From NCBI RefSeq assembly GCF_002159265.1, contig NZ_NFHG01000002.1:1-64000 (forward strand): a stretch of 64,000 bases of DNA. The letters are read 5' to 3'. The DNA is from Flavonifractor sp. An82 (GTDB lineage Bacteria; Bacillota; Clostridia; Oscillospirales; Oscillospiraceae). The position numbers and the translations under genes were made by a program. The notes beneath the pieces were generated by a model. It saw nothing but the letters and a program-made list of their open reading frames with translations, was not told the DNA's origin and made no database searches. Of the stretch, positions 16,606 through 26,717 are shown one piece after another (the stretch's first letter is position 1; the number at the start of each line of letters is the position of its first letter).

Positions 16606-17870
16606 ACTACAACAAGAAGACCGTAAAAGACATCGACGTGGCCGGCAAGAAGGTGCTGCTGCGCTGCGACTTTAACGTGCCTCAGGACAAGGCTACCGGC
16701 GCCATCACCGACGATAAGCGCATCCGTGCCGCCCTGCCCACCATCCAGTACCTGCTGGATCAGAATGCTGCCGTGATCGCTTGCTCCCACCTGGGCAAGC
16801 CCGTGGCTACCTTTGACTCCTATGTGAAGAAGCAGGCCGAGAAGGGCAAGGACCCCGCCTCCATCACCGAGGAGGAGTGGAAGAAGTCCCTGGCCAAGCT
16901 GTCTCTGGCCCCTGTCGCCAAGCGCCTGAGCGAGCTGCTGGGCCGCGAGGTCATTATGGCCGCCGATGTGGTTGGCCCCGACGCTCAGGCCAAGGCCGCC
17001 GCTCTCAAGCCCGGCCAGGTCCTGCTGCTGGAGAACACCCGCTTTGAGAAGGGCGAGACCAAGAACGATCCCGCTCTGGCCAAGGCTATGGCCGATATGG
17101 CTGAGGTGTATGTGTCCGACGCCTTCGGCGCCGTTCACCGCGCCCACGCCTCCACCGCCGGCGTGGCTGCCTACCTGCCTGCCGTGTCCGGCTTCCTGAT
17201 CCAGAAGGAGCTGGAGATCATCGGCGGCGCTCTGGCCAATCCCAAGCGTCCCCTGGTGGCTATCCTGGGCGGCTCCAAGGTGTCCTCTAAGATCGGCGTT
17301 ATCAACAACCTGCTGGAGATCGCCGACACCATCATCATCGGCGGCGGCATGACCTACACCTTCCTCAAGGCTCAGGGCGGCTCCATCGGCAAGTCCCTGC
17401 TGGAGGCCGACTGGCTGGACTACTGCAACGACATGATGAAGAAGGCCAAGGAGAAGGGCGTGAAGCTGCTCCTGCCTGAGGATACCATCTGCGCCAAGGA
17501 GTTCTCTGCCGACGCCGAGCCCATCCTGGTGGACAGCATGAACATCCCCGACGACTGCATGGGTATGGACATCGGCCCCAAGGCCATTGCCGCTTATGCT
17601 GACGCTGTGAAGGATGCCGGTACTGTGATCTGGAACGGCCCCATGGGCGTGTTTGAGTTCCCCGCCTTCGCCAAGGGCACCCAGGCTGTGGCCGAGGCTC
17701 TGAGCAACAGCAGCGCCATCACCATCATCGGCGGCGGCGACTCCGCTGCCGCTGTGCAGCAGCTGGGCTATGCCGACAAGATGACCCACATCTCCACCGG
17801 CGGCGGCGCCAGCCTGGAGTTTATGGAGGGCAAGGAGCTGCCCGGCGTGGCCTGCCTGCTGGACGCTTAA
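16602..17870 (+). CDS. pgk: Phosphoglycerate kinase
   Basis: Transfers phosphate from 1,3-bisphosphoglycerate to ADP. The 422-residue product is longer than the usual 390-400 because of an insertion of about 30 residues after CSHLGKP (roughly 69-99, Lys/Glu-rich). Core motifs are intact: [54 protein letters not shown] and [11 protein letters not shown]. Codon use is strongly biased (Arg mostly CGC/CGT, rarely CGG), unlike its neighbours and as expected for high expression. It overlaps trmL and is followed by tpiA after 106 bases. Confidence 0.97.
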   Translation: MNYNKKTVKDIDVAGKKVLLRCDFNVPQDKATGAITDDKRIRAALPTIQYLLDQNAAVIACSHLGKPVATFDSYVKKQAEKGKDPASITEEEWKKSLAKLSLAPVAKRLSELLGREVIMAADVVGPDAQAKAAALKPGQVLLLENTRFEKGETKNDPALAKAMADMAEVYVSDAFGAVHRAHASTAGVAAYLPAVSGFLIQKELEIIGGALANPKRPLVAILGGSKVSSKIGVINNLLEIADTIIIGGGMTYTFLKAQGGSIGKSLLEADWLDYCNDMMKKAKEKGVKLLLPEDTICAKEFSADAEPILVDSMNIPDDCMGMDIGPKAIAAYADAVKDAGTVIWNGPMGVFEFPAFAKGTQAVAEALSNSSAITIIGGGDSAAAVQQLGYADKMTHISTGGGASLEFMEGKELPGVACLLDA

Positions 17871-17976
17871 TCAGAGAGCCGCCGCAGCGTGAGACCTGAG
17901 CGTGCGGAAGATCTGCCGCAGATCCAACCGGATCGAAACCCAAGAGAGAAAATGGAAGAAAGGGGCCCCTTTACCC

Positions 17977-18750
17977 ATGAACAGAAGATACCGTAAGACC
18001 ATCATCGCCGGCAACTGGAAGATGAACAAGACCCTGTCCGAGACCCGCGCCTTTGCCGAGGAGCTCAAGCCCCTCATCGGCAAGCCCAAGTGGTGCGAGG
18101 TTGTGCTGTGTGTGCCCTCCGTCAACATCCAGGCCGCCGTGCGCCTGTTCAAGGAGAGCCGTGTGGCCATCGGCGCTGAGACCTGCCACTATGAGTCCCA
18201 CGGCGCTTTCACCGGCGAGGTTTCTCCCGAGATGCTCAAGGAGCTGGGTGTGAAGTACGTGATCATCGGCCACTCCGAGCGCCGTCAGTACTACAATGAG
18301 ACCGACTTCACCGTCAACAAGAAGGTCCACGCCGCCCTGGAGGCCGGCCTGTACCCCATCGTGTGTGTGGGCGAGAGCCTGGAGCAGCGTGAGCTGGGCG
18401 TCACCATGGACCTGATCTCCTATCAGGTGAAGGCCGCCCTGTCCGGCGTGCCCGCTGACAAGATGCGCCACGTGGTCATCGCCTATGAGCCCATCTGGGC
18501 TATTGGCACCGGTAAGACCGCTACCGCCGAGCAGGCCAACGAGGTGTGCGAGGCCATCCGTGCCGTCATCCGCAAGCTGTACGGCGCCCGCGTGGCCCGC
18601 TCCGTCACCATCCAGTACGGCGGCTCCATGAACGCCAAGAACGCCCACGAGCTGCTGGCTCAGCCCGACGTGGACGGCGGCCTGATCGGCGGCGCCTCCC
18701 TGAAGGCCCCCGACTTTGTGGAGATCATCAACGCTGCCAATCAGGAATAA
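17977..18750 (+). CDS. tpiA: Triose-phosphate isomerase
   Basis: Interconverts dihydroxyacetone phosphate and glyceraldehyde 3-phosphate. The 257-residue product has the catalytic Lys in [10 protein letters not shown], His in [11 protein letters not shown], Glu in [13 protein letters not shown] and the C-terminal phosphate loop [10 protein letters not shown]. The ATG at 17977 gives the family's standard N-terminus, with AAAGGGG about eleven bases upstream. An in-frame GTG at 17902 would add 25 residues with no family support. Codon bias is strong, as in pgk and eno. Confidence 0.97.
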   Translation: MNRRYRKTIIAGNWKMNKTLSETRAFAEELKPLIGKPKWCEVVLCVPSVNIQAAVRLFKESRVAIGAETCHYESHGAFTGEVSPEMLKELGVKYVIIGHSERRQYYNETDFTVNKKVHAALEAGLYPIVCVGESLEQRELGVTMDLISYQVKAALSGVPADKMRHVVIAYEPIWAIGTGKTATAEQANEVCEAIRAVIRKLYGARVARSVTIQYGGSMNAKNAHELLAQPDVDGGLIGGASLKAPDFVEIINAANQE

Positions 18751-18783
18751 GACAGCGGTTTTGACAGAGAACAGAGGTAAACT

Positions 18784-20304
18784 ATGAGTAAAACACCGAC
18801 TACCCTCATTATCATGGATGGCTTTGGCCTGCGGGACGACAAGACCGGCAACGCCATCGCCGCCGCCCACACCCCCAACCTGGACAAGATCTTTGCCGAG
18901 AACCCCGGCTGCAAGCTGGCGGCTTCCGGCATGGACGTGGGTCTGCCCGAGGGACAGATGGGCAACTCCGAGGTGGGCCACACCAACATCGGCGCCGGCC
19001 GGGTGGTGTTCCAGGACCTGCCCCGGATCACCAAGGCCATTCAGGAGGGTACCTTTTTTGAGAATGAGGCCTATATCGAGGCTATGGACGACTGCAAGGA
19101 GCGGGACGGCGCGCTGCATGTGTTCGGTCTGCTGAGCGACGGCGGCGTCCACAGCCACATCACCCACATCTTCGCTCTGCTGGAGATGGCCAAGAAGCGG
19201 GGGCTGCACAAGGTGTTCGTCCACTGCTTCCTGGACGGCCGCGACGTGCCCCCCGCCTCCGGCAAGGACTATGTGGAGCAGATGGTGAACAAGTGCAAGG
19301 AGCTGGGCGTGGGCCAGGTGGCCACCGTCATGGGCCGTTTCTACGCCATGGACCGTGACAAGCGCTGGGACCGGCTGCAGCGGGCCTATGACGCCATTGT
19401 GCTGGGCGTGGGCACCGAGAACGCCGACCCGGTGGATGCCGTTCAGAAGTCCTATGACGCCGGTGTCACCGACGAGTTCGTGGAGCCCGTGGTGTGCACC
19501 AAGGAGGGCAAGGTGAAGGAGGGCGACTCCATCATCTTCATGAACTTCCGCCCCGACCGGGCCCGGGAGATCACCCGCTGCTTTGTGGACCCCGCCTTCA
19601 CCGACGTGGAGCGCAAGAAGGGCTACTTCCCTGTGACCTATGTGTGCACCACTGAGTATGACGCCACCATGCCCAACGTGCTCATTGCCTTCCCCCACCA
19701 TGAGCTGGAGAACATCTTTGGCGAGTATATCGCCCGGCAGGGCTACACCCAGCTGCGCATCGCTGAGACTGAGAAGTACGCCCATGTGACCTTCTTCTTC
19801 AACGGCGGCGCCGAGCAGGTCTTCCCCGGCGAGGACCGGTGCCTGATCCCCTCTCCCAAGGTGGCTACCTACGACCTGCAGCCCGAGATGAGCGCCCCCG
19901 AGGTCACCGAGGAGGCCGTCAAGCGCATCGAGAGCGGCAAGTACGACGTCATCATCCTCAACTTTGCCAACTGCGACATGGTGGGCCACACCGGCGTGTT
20001 TGACGCCGCTGTGAAGGCCGTGGAGGCCGTGGACACCGGCGTGGGCAAGGTGGTGGAGGCTACCACCAAGATGGGCGGCGTGACCCTCATTACCGCCGAC
20101 CACGGCAACGCCGACCGGATGCTGGACGACGACGGCGCCACGCCCTACACCGCCCACACCACCAATCTGGTGCCCTTCTACATCGTGGGTGCCGATGTGA
20201 AGCTGCGGGACGGCCGCCTGGCCGACATCGCCCCCACCATGCTGGACCTGATGGGCCTGGAAAAGCCCGCTGAGATGGACGGGGAGACCCTGATCCTCAA
20301 CTAA
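18784..20304 (+). CDS. gpmI: 2,3-bisphosphoglycerate-independent phosphoglycerate mutase
   Basis: Interconverts 3- and 2-phosphoglycerate using manganese. At 506 residues it has family length. The metal sites MDGFGLRDD and TADHGNADRM are present, and the phosphoserine nucleophile sits in MGNSEVGHTNIGAG. It starts 33 bases after tpiA. Unlike its neighbours it uses many CGG arginine codons, so its codon bias is much weaker than that of pgk, tpiA and eno. Confidence 0.97.
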   Translation: MSKTPTTLIIMDGFGLRDDKTGNAIAAAHTPNLDKIFAENPGCKLAASGMDVGLPEGQMGNSEVGHTNIGAGRVVFQDLPRITKAIQEGTFFENEAYIEAMDDCKERDGALHVFGLLSDGGVHSHITHIFALLEMAKKRGLHKVFVHCFLDGRDVPPASGKDYVEQMVNKCKELGVGQVATVMGRFYAMDRDKRWDRLQRAYDAIVLGVGTENADPVDAVQKSYDAGVTDEFVEPVVCTKEGKVKEGDSIIFMNFRPDRAREITRCFVDPAFTDVERKKGYFPVTYVCTTEYDATMPNVLIAFPHHELENIFGEYIARQGYTQLRIAETEKYAHVTFFFNGGAEQVFPGEDRCLIPSPKVATYDLQPEMSAPEVTEEAVKRIESGKYDVIILNFANCDMVGHTGVFDAAVKAVEAVDTGVGKVVEATTKMGGVTLITADHGNADRMLDDDGATPYTAHTTNLVPFYIVGADVKLRDGRLADIAPTMLDLMGLEKPAEMDGETLILN

Positions 20305-20306
20305 GC

Positions 20307-21733
<1,427 letters not shown>

Positions 21734-21888
21734 TTGGAAGCGCTGAGCGCCCGGGAGCAGCTGGCTAAGACCCGGAGCGGAGCAAACGGACCGGAGGCCC
21801 CGTAGGGGCCGCAGGTCGGCTTGCGCAGTCGCAGGGGCTTAGACGGCGTCGCGGAGGGTGCGAAGCGTGACAATCGAAGAAGCCACAA
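21734..21888. other. GC-rich structured spacer after eno
   Basis: No credible gene lies on either strand. Small inverted repeats are present: GCGC-TGA-GCGC near 21740, and GGCCCC-GTA-GGGGCC (21796-21810) enclosed by GACC/GGTC. The segment looks like a structured 3' UTR or a dispersed intergenic element and not a random spacer. Confidence 0.4.
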
Positions 21889-21920
21889 GGGGCCGCTGCC
21901 AATGGCAGCGGCCCCGTTTT
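21889..21920 (+). terminator. Terminator after eno
   Basis: A 12-bp perfect stem GGGGCCGCTGCC/GGCAGCGGCCCC followed by GTTTT; nearly identical to the terminator at 13362. Confidence 0.9.
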
Positions 21921-21925
21921 ATTGA

Positions 21926-21962
21926 TACAAAACGCGGCTGCCGCAGATGCGGCAGCCGCGTT
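21926..21962 (-). terminator. Terminator after the RNase J gene
   Basis: A 14-bp perfect stem AACGCGGCTGCCGC/GCGGCAGCCGCGTT; read leftward it is followed by a T-run. Confidence 0.85.
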
Positions 21963-21972
21963 CTATTTGAGA

Positions 21973-23631
21973 TCAGACTTCCATGATGACCGGGAGGATC
22001 ATGGGGTTGCGCTTGGTCTTCTTGTACAGGAAGCTGGAGATGGCGTTCTTGATCTCCGACTTGATGGCGGCCCAGTCGGTGAGGCTGTCCCGCTGGCAGT
22101 TCTCCAGGGCGTTGACAGCCACCTTCCGCAGCTCCTCCATGAGCCCCTCGGACTCCTTCACATAGACGAAGCCGCGCGTGATGATATCGGGGCCGGACAC
22201 CACGGAGCCGTCCTCCCCGGACATGGAAACCACCACCACGATCATGCCGTCCTCGGCCAGGTGCTTGCGGTCCCGGAGCACCACGCTGCCCACGTCGCCC
22301 ACGCCGTAGCCATCCACGAACACCCGGCCGGCGGGCACGGTGCCGTTGATCTTGGCAGAGTTGGCGGTCAGCTCGATGACCTTGCCGATGTCGCTGATGA
22401 TGATATTCTTGGGAGGCATGCCCATCTGCTGGGCCAGCTTGGCGTGGGTCTTGAGCATCCGCTGCTCGCCGTGGACGGGGATGAAGAACTTGGGCTTCAC
22501 CAGGGCGTGGATGATTTTCAGCTCCTCCTGGCAGGCGTGGCCCGACACGTGGAGGGCACGGTCACGCTCATTGACCACCTCGGCGTCCTTGCGGTAGAGC
22601 TCGTTGATGACGCTGCCGATGGCGTTCTCATTGCCGGGAATGGCGGAGGCGGACAGGATCACCCGGTCGCCGGCCTGGATATCCACCTGGCGGTGGGTAT
22701 TAAAGGCCATGCGGGTGAGGGCGGACATGGTCTCGCCCTGGCTGCCGGTGGTGATGATGCAGATCTTGTTCTTGGGCAGGCTCTTAATATGAGCCAGATC
22801 CACCAGCACGCCGTCGGGAATCTTCATATAGCCCAGCTCGGTGGACACCTTCATGGCGTTCTCCATGGAACGGCCGGTGACTGCCACCTTGCGGCCATAG
22901 CGGGCGGCCACGTCAATGATCTGCTGGATACGGTCCACGTTGGAGGCGAAGGTGGTGACGATGATGCGCTGCTCACAGCCTCGGAACAGGGCGTCAAAGG
23001 AATCACCCACGCTGCGCTCACTCTTGGTGAAGCCGGGACGCTCCACGTTGGTGGAGTCGGCCAGCAGGGCCAGTACGCCCTCCTTGCCCAGCTGACCCAG
23101 ACGGCCCAGGTCGATCATGCCGCCCTGGATGGGGGTGGGGTCAATTTTGAAGTCGCCGGTGTGGATGACGGTGCCTACGGCGCACTTAATGGCAAAGCCG
23201 CAGGCATCGGCGATGGAATGGTTCACATGGATGAACTCCACCGAGAACTTACCCGCCTTTACGGTCTCCCCAGCCTCACAGGTGATGAGTTTGGTCTTGC
23301 TGACCAGGCGGTGCTCCTCCAGCTTCAGCTTCACCAGGCCGGCGGTCATCCGGGTGGCGTAGATGGGCACGTTTACATCCCGCAGCAGATAGGGGAGGGA
23401 ACCGATGTGGTCCTCATGACCGTGGGTCAGGAAGATGCCCCGGATGCGGTCCTTGTTCTTGATGAGATAGGAGAAATCGGGGATGACCACGTCGATGCCG
23501 TACATATCGTCATCCGGGAAGCCCATGCCCACGTCCACGATGATCATGTCCCCGCCGTACTCATAGACGGTCAGGTTCTTACCGATCTCGTTCAGACCAC
23601 CCAGAGAAATGATTTTTAGTTTTTCAGCCAT
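21973..23631 (-). CDS. rnj: Ribonuclease J
   Basis: A metallo-beta-lactamase/beta-CASP ribonuclease for mRNA decay and RNA maturation. The 552-residue product has the zinc motif THGHEDHIGS, the beta-CASP segment with TTGSQGE and the SGHACQEEL and PVHGEQRML motifs, plus the C-terminal domain. The ATG at 23631 gives the typical start AEKLKIISLGGLNEIGKN. AAAGGAG lies about 15 bases upstream, which is rather far. A long leader of about 220 bases separates it from a TATAAT box. RNase J1 and J2 are not distinguished here. Confidence 0.94.
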   Translation of the reverse strand: MAEKLKIISLGGLNEIGKNLTVYEYGGDMIIVDVGMGFPDDDMYGIDVVIPDFSYLIKNKDRIRGIFLTHGHEDHIGSLPYLLRDVNVPIYATRMTAGLVKLKLEEHRLVSKTKLITCEAGETVKAGKFSVEFIHVNHSIADACGFAIKCAVGTVIHTGDFKIDPTPIQGGMIDLGRLGQLGKEGVLALLADSTNVERPGFTKSERSVGDSFDALFRGCEQRIIVTTFASNVDRIQQIIDVAARYGRKVAVTGRSMENAMKVSTELGYMKIPDGVLVDLAHIKSLPKNKICIITTGSQGETMSALTRMAFNTHRQVDIQAGDRVILSASAIPGNENAIGSVINELYRKDAEVVNERDRALHVSGHACQEELKIIHALVKPKFFIPVHGEQRMLKTHAKLAQQMGMPPKNIIISDIGKVIELTANSAKINGTVPAGRVFVDGYGVGDVGSVVLRDRKHLAEDGMIVVVVSMSGEDGSVVSGPDIITRGFVYVKESEGLMEELRKVAVNALENCQRDSLTDWAAIKSEIKNAISSFLYKKTKRNPMILPVIMEV

Positions 23632-23931
23632 AAAAGTCTTACTACACTCCTTTACAATCAATCCGTTTTCCGTATTTATCAGTGGCCACGGTACGGATAT
23701 GAGCGCACAAAAGAAAAGCGGTGGACTCCCTCTCTTTCCGGCCCTGCCTCGCCGGAAAAAGGGGACGGCCATGCACCGCCTGGCGCCTCTATCCATTCTG
23801 TGTCCTTGCCTTATTCAAAGCGCGAAATCGCGCATAAAGCCATATTAGCGTATTTATTATACCACGCAGCAGGGGAAAAGTATACCATTATTTTGCGACA
23901 GGCTTCCCGCCGGTTGTTCCGCCGGGGCGGA
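23632..23931 (-). promoter_or_regulatory. Leader and promoter region of the RNase J gene
   Basis: Read leftward, an extended -10 (TGG-TATAAT, 23861-23856) is the best promoter candidate; no good -35 is seen. The roughly 220-base leader contains a stem TTTCCGGC/GCCGGAAA (near 23734-23760) and GCGCGA/TCGCGC near 23820. No gene is seen in the region. Confidence 0.5.
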
Positions 23932-24104
23932 TATGGTACAATATCAGCAGTTGCCGCACATGTGCGGCAGGATACTGCGTATCCAGGCGTTTTGGGAACA
24001 AAACGCCTGCTGTTGATGTTGCACCATAGCCAAAATCGGCGAGGCCGATTTTACGCCGCCTCCGCGGCGCGCAAGTCCCCGCGGACTTGCGGCTATGGTA
24101 CAAT
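23932..24104 (+). repeat. Two tandem cloverleaf-like hairpin clusters
   Basis: Unit 1: a 20-bp outer stem (23932-23951 with 24009-24028; one mismatch, three G-U pairs) encloses three perfect hairpins that touch each other with no unpaired base: 23952-23969, 23970-23984 and 23985-24008 (the last with a GGAA tetraloop). Unit 2: an outer stem (24018-24031 with 24091-24104) encloses hairpins 24032-24052, 24054-24069 and 24071-24090. The two outer stems share 24018-24028 and so exclude each other. The string TATGGTACAAT, an extended -10 box, occurs at both outer ends; TTGTTC (23914-23919) is 17 bases before the first. Confidence 0.75.
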
Positions 24105-24135
24105 ACCGGAAACGGATACAAAGGAGGATGCGGGG

Positions 24136-24357
24136 ATGGAGGAGACACAGCTGCGCCCCGGGCGTTACCGCCACTTTAAAGGAAACGAATACAGGCTGCT
24201 CTATGTAGCCCGGCACTCGGAGACCATGGAGCCTATGGTGGTCTATCAGGCCCTCTACGGCGAGCGGGGGATCTGGGTGCGGCCGGCGGCCATGTGGAGC
24301 GAGCATGTGGAGCGGGACGGCTATCAGGGTCCCCGGTTTGCTTATATAGGAGAGTAA
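24136..24357 (+). CDS. DUF1653 domain protein
   Basis: A 73-residue single-domain protein matching the DUF1653 pattern: PGRYRHFKGNEYRLLYVARHSET, VVYQALYG, IWVRPAAMWSEHV. The fold is small and beta-rich; function is not established, though some relatives are fused to NUDIX or other enzymes. AAGGAGG (24121-24127) is eight bases before the ATG. The gene follows directly on the hairpin array and precedes an ArsC-like gene by three bases, so the two are probably one transcript. Confidence 0.88.
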   Translation: MEETQLRPGRYRHFKGNEYRLLYVARHSETMEPMVVYQALYGERGIWVRPAAMWSEHVERDGYQGPRFAYIGE

Positions 24358-24360
24358 AAG

Positions 24361-24693
24361 ATGAACATTCAGATTTTCGGAAAGAGCAAATGTTTTGACA
24401 CCAAAAAGGCGGAGCGCTGGTTCAAGGAGCGGCGCATCAAGTTCCAGGCCGTGGACCTGGGCAAATACGGCATGAGCGCCGGGGAGCTGAAAAGCGTGGT
24501 GAACGCCGTGGGGCTGGAAAATCTCATCGACCAGAAGCACCCGGACGCCGCCCTGCTCAACTACCTGGCCTACGACGCCGACAAAGTGGAGAAGCTGCTG
24601 GACAACCCCAAGCTGCTCCGCACCCCCATTGTGCGCAACGGCAAGCAGGCCACGGTAGGCTACTGCCCCGATGTGTGGGAGAGCTGGAACTAA
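24361..24693 (+). CDS. ArsC/Spx-family thioredoxin-fold protein
   Basis: A 110-residue ArsC/Spx/YffB-type protein. The N-terminal loop is GKSKCFDTKKAERWF, with a single active-site Cys at position 11 and none of the CxxC of Spx; the family RTPIVRNGKQATVGY segment with its cis-proline is intact. It is more likely a small reductase-like or regulatory protein than a proven arsenate reductase, since the other arsenate-reductase cysteines are not evident. It lies three bases after the DUF1653 gene. Confidence 0.85.
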   Translation: MNIQIFGKSKCFDTKKAERWFKERRIKFQAVDLGKYGMSAGELKSVVNAVGLENLIDQKHPDAALLNYLAYDADKVEKLLDNPKLLRTPIVRNGKQATVGYCPDVWESWN

Positions 24694-24696
24694 AGC

Positions 24697-25683
24697 CTAT
24701 CCCTCCGGATATAGCCCTGCCACGGCGGACAGCTGGCGGCGCAGCTCCTCCACCGCCCACTGGGGCCGAAGCAGCTGCACCCCGTCTCCCAATCCGAAGA
24801 GCCAGCCCAGAAACTGGGGGCTTACCACGGCGGACACGGTGACAGTAAAGTGAGTCTCCCCGTCGGGGATCAGAATGGCGTCCAGGCCGAAGCGGTCCAG
24901 CACCACACCCACCAGGCTGGAGCGGCAGCGGAGGGTGACCTGTCCCTCCCGGCCGGAGAACATACCGAAATGCTTTCCCGCATATGCTGCCATGTCAAAG
25001 TGCTGGGGTACCCCGGTGAGGGGCAGGAAGGTAACGGCCAGATCGGCCATCTTGTCCACCCGGTAGTGGCGCATCTCCTTGGAGCGGTGGTCGTAGCCCG
25101 CCAGATAGTAGTTCTCATTGTCCCAGATGAGACCGGCGGGGGAGACGGTGTAGCGGCGGCCGTCGTGGCGGTACACCTTCTCCTTGCGGACGTTATACTC
25201 AAAGTAGAGAAAGGTCACGGTTTTCCGGTTTGCAATGGCGGTGTGGAGCTTGTCGATGGTGTAATAGATGCTCTCGTTCATGGTCTTCACCCGGCGGTCC
25301 ACATAGACCTGCCGCTGGAGCTGGCGGGCCTGATGGACGCTGGCCTGTGATTCCAATTTGTGAATCAACTCGCTGCTTTTCCGCTGGGTAATAAAGCGGG
25401 AGGACTGAACGGCGTCCACCAGCAGCTTCAGTTCGGGCAGCTGGAAGGGGCGCTCCCCCAGAAACCAGCCGGGGGCACGGCCCTTCCGGCACTGGACGTC
25501 CAAGCCGAACTGGCGCAGGGCCTCCATGTCCGTATAGATGCTCTTGCGCTCGGCCTTGATGTCCCAGGCCTCCAGATGGGCGATGATCTGAGGAACGGTC
25601 AGCGTGTGCTCCTCGTCGGTGTGTTCCCAAAGGAGCTTGCACAGGCAAAGCAGCTTCAGTTTTTGGTTGGGGCTTCTGGGCAT
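24697..25683 (-). CDS. WYL-domain transcriptional regulator
   Basis: A 328-residue regulator. The N-terminus (about 5-75) is a winged helix-turn-helix (KLLCLCKLLWEHTDEEHTLTV, then KAERKSIYTDMEALRQ) and the middle carries the WYL-type ligand domain with GLIWDNENYYLAGYDHRSKEMRHYRVDKM split over about 185-220, where the usual W-Y-L pattern appears as NYYLAG. The C-terminal WCX-like extension is present. The start at 25683 is set by AAAGGAGG seven bases upstream. It is convergent with the ArsC-like gene and divergent from the NlpC/P60 gene, which it might control. Confidence 0.87.
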   Translation of the reverse strand: MPRSPNQKLKLLCLCKLLWEHTDEEHTLTVPQIIAHLEAWDIKAERKSIYTDMEALRQFGLDVQCRKGRAPGWFLGERPFQLPELKLLVDAVQSSRFITQRKSSELIHKLESQASVHQARQLQRQVYVDRRVKTMNESIYYTIDKLHTAIANRKTVTFLYFEYNVRKEKVYRHDGRRYTVSPAGLIWDNENYYLAGYDHRSKEMRHYRVDKMADLAVTFLPLTGVPQHFDMAAYAGKHFGMFSGREGQVTLRCRSSLVGVVLDRFGLDAILIPDGETHFTVTVSAVVSPQFLGWLFGLGDGVQLLRPQWAVEELRRQLSAVAGLYPEG

Positions 25684-25787
25684 GAAAGCCACCTCCTTTT
25701 CCTGTGTTTCATGCAAGCGTAGCATATTTGGTGTCCCATAAACCGTACTATCAGCATATCACAAAACCAACAGAAATGCGAGGGCCT

Positions 25788-26624
25788 ATGATGTATGTTG
25801 CAGCGCAGCCCCTCTGTCCCCTGAAGGCCGGTCCAGGCAGGGGAGAAGAGCGGGTGGACGAGATCCTGATGGGCTGGCCGGTCTCCAAACCTCTGGAAGA
25901 GACTGAGGGGTGGTGGAAGATCCGCACCCACTATGGCTATACCGGCTGGGTACAGCCGGAACAGCTGGCGCTCGACCGGGGATGGACGGCTGCCCCCAAG
26001 CTGGTGGTGACCGCCCTGTTTGCCGATGTGCTCAGCGGGCCGGAGGTGGAGTTCCCCGTTCTGACCACCCTGCCCCGGGGGGCGCTGGTGACGCCCGGAG
26101 AGGGGGCCTGCCCGGAGGGCTGGCGGCGGATCACCCTGCCGGATGGGAAAAATGGGTATACAAAATGTAGTTTTCTGGAGGAATATTGCGATTCCGCCCT
26201 TGATTTGCCGGAAGAAACCCTCCGGGCAAGGGTGGTGGAACGGGCCAAAAGCTATCTGGGGGTGCAGTACCGCTGGGGCGGAAAGTCTCCCATGGGTATT
26301 GACTGTTCCGGCCTGACCTTTATGTCCTGGTTCTTCAGCGGAGTGCTGCTCTACCGGGACGCCAAACTGGTGTCCGGCTATCCGGCCCGGGCCATCCCCC
26401 TGGAGCAGTGCCGGCCGGCGGACCTGCTCTATTTTCCGGGACACATCGCCCTCTACCTGGGAGAGGGGCGGTACATCCACTCCACCGCCCGGGCGGGCAG
26501 CGACGGGGTGGTCATCAACAGTCTGGACCCGGACCAGCCCGACTACCGGGCTGACCTGCCGGGCAAGCTGCTGACGGCGGGTACCGTGTTTCCCCTGGGG
26601 TCGGAAAAAATGACAACTCTATAA
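25788..26624 (+). CDS. SH3 and NlpC/P60 peptidase, YkfC-like
   Basis: A protein of about 278 residues with two SH3-like domains (about 1-70 and 72-130) followed by an NlpC/P60 cysteine peptidase domain. The catalytic triad is visible as Cys in MGIDCSGLTF, His in PGHIALYLG and His in YIHSTARAG. The family cleaves gamma-D-Glu-diamino acid bonds in peptidoglycan peptides. No signal peptide is present, so it resembles the cytosolic recycling enzyme YkfC more than a secreted wall hydrolase. Starts at 25776, 25788 and 25791 are possible; GAGGG best fits the last two. Confidence 0.85.
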   Translation: MMYVAAQPLCPLKAGPGRGEERVDEILMGWPVSKPLEETEGWWKIRTHYGYTGWVQPEQLALDRGWTAAPKLVVTALFADVLSGPEVEFPVLTTLPRGALVTPGEGACPEGWRRITLPDGKNGYTKCSFLEEYCDSALDLPEETLRARVVERAKSYLGVQYRWGGKSPMGIDCSGLTFMSWFFSGVLLYRDAKLVSGYPARAIPLEQCRPADLLYFPGHIALYLGEGRYIHSTARAGSDGVVINSLDPDQPDYRADLPGKLLTAGTVFPLGSEKMTTL

Positions 26625-26641
26625 ATTTTTGCGCCAACCTC

Positions 26642-26670
26642 TTGCCAGAGGGACAAATCTCCACTATACT
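26642..26670 (+). promoter_or_regulatory. Promoter for the LCP gene
   Basis: TTGCCA (26642-26647) and TATACT (26665-26670) with 17-base spacing, about 48 bases before the GTG start. Confidence 0.7.
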
Positions 26671-26717
26671 GTTCTTGTTTGTTGACATAACGTAAATGGA
26701 GAAAGGGGCGCACCTCA

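Noticed and set aside
23800-24135. N-terminal extension of the DUF1653 gene through the hairpin array
   Set aside because: It would translate the palindromes; the domain starts at 24136 behind a good AAGGAGG.
24361-24693. Calling the thioredoxin-fold gene arsenate reductase or spx
   Set aside because: Only one Cys is at the active site and there is no ars operon or Spx-type CxxC.
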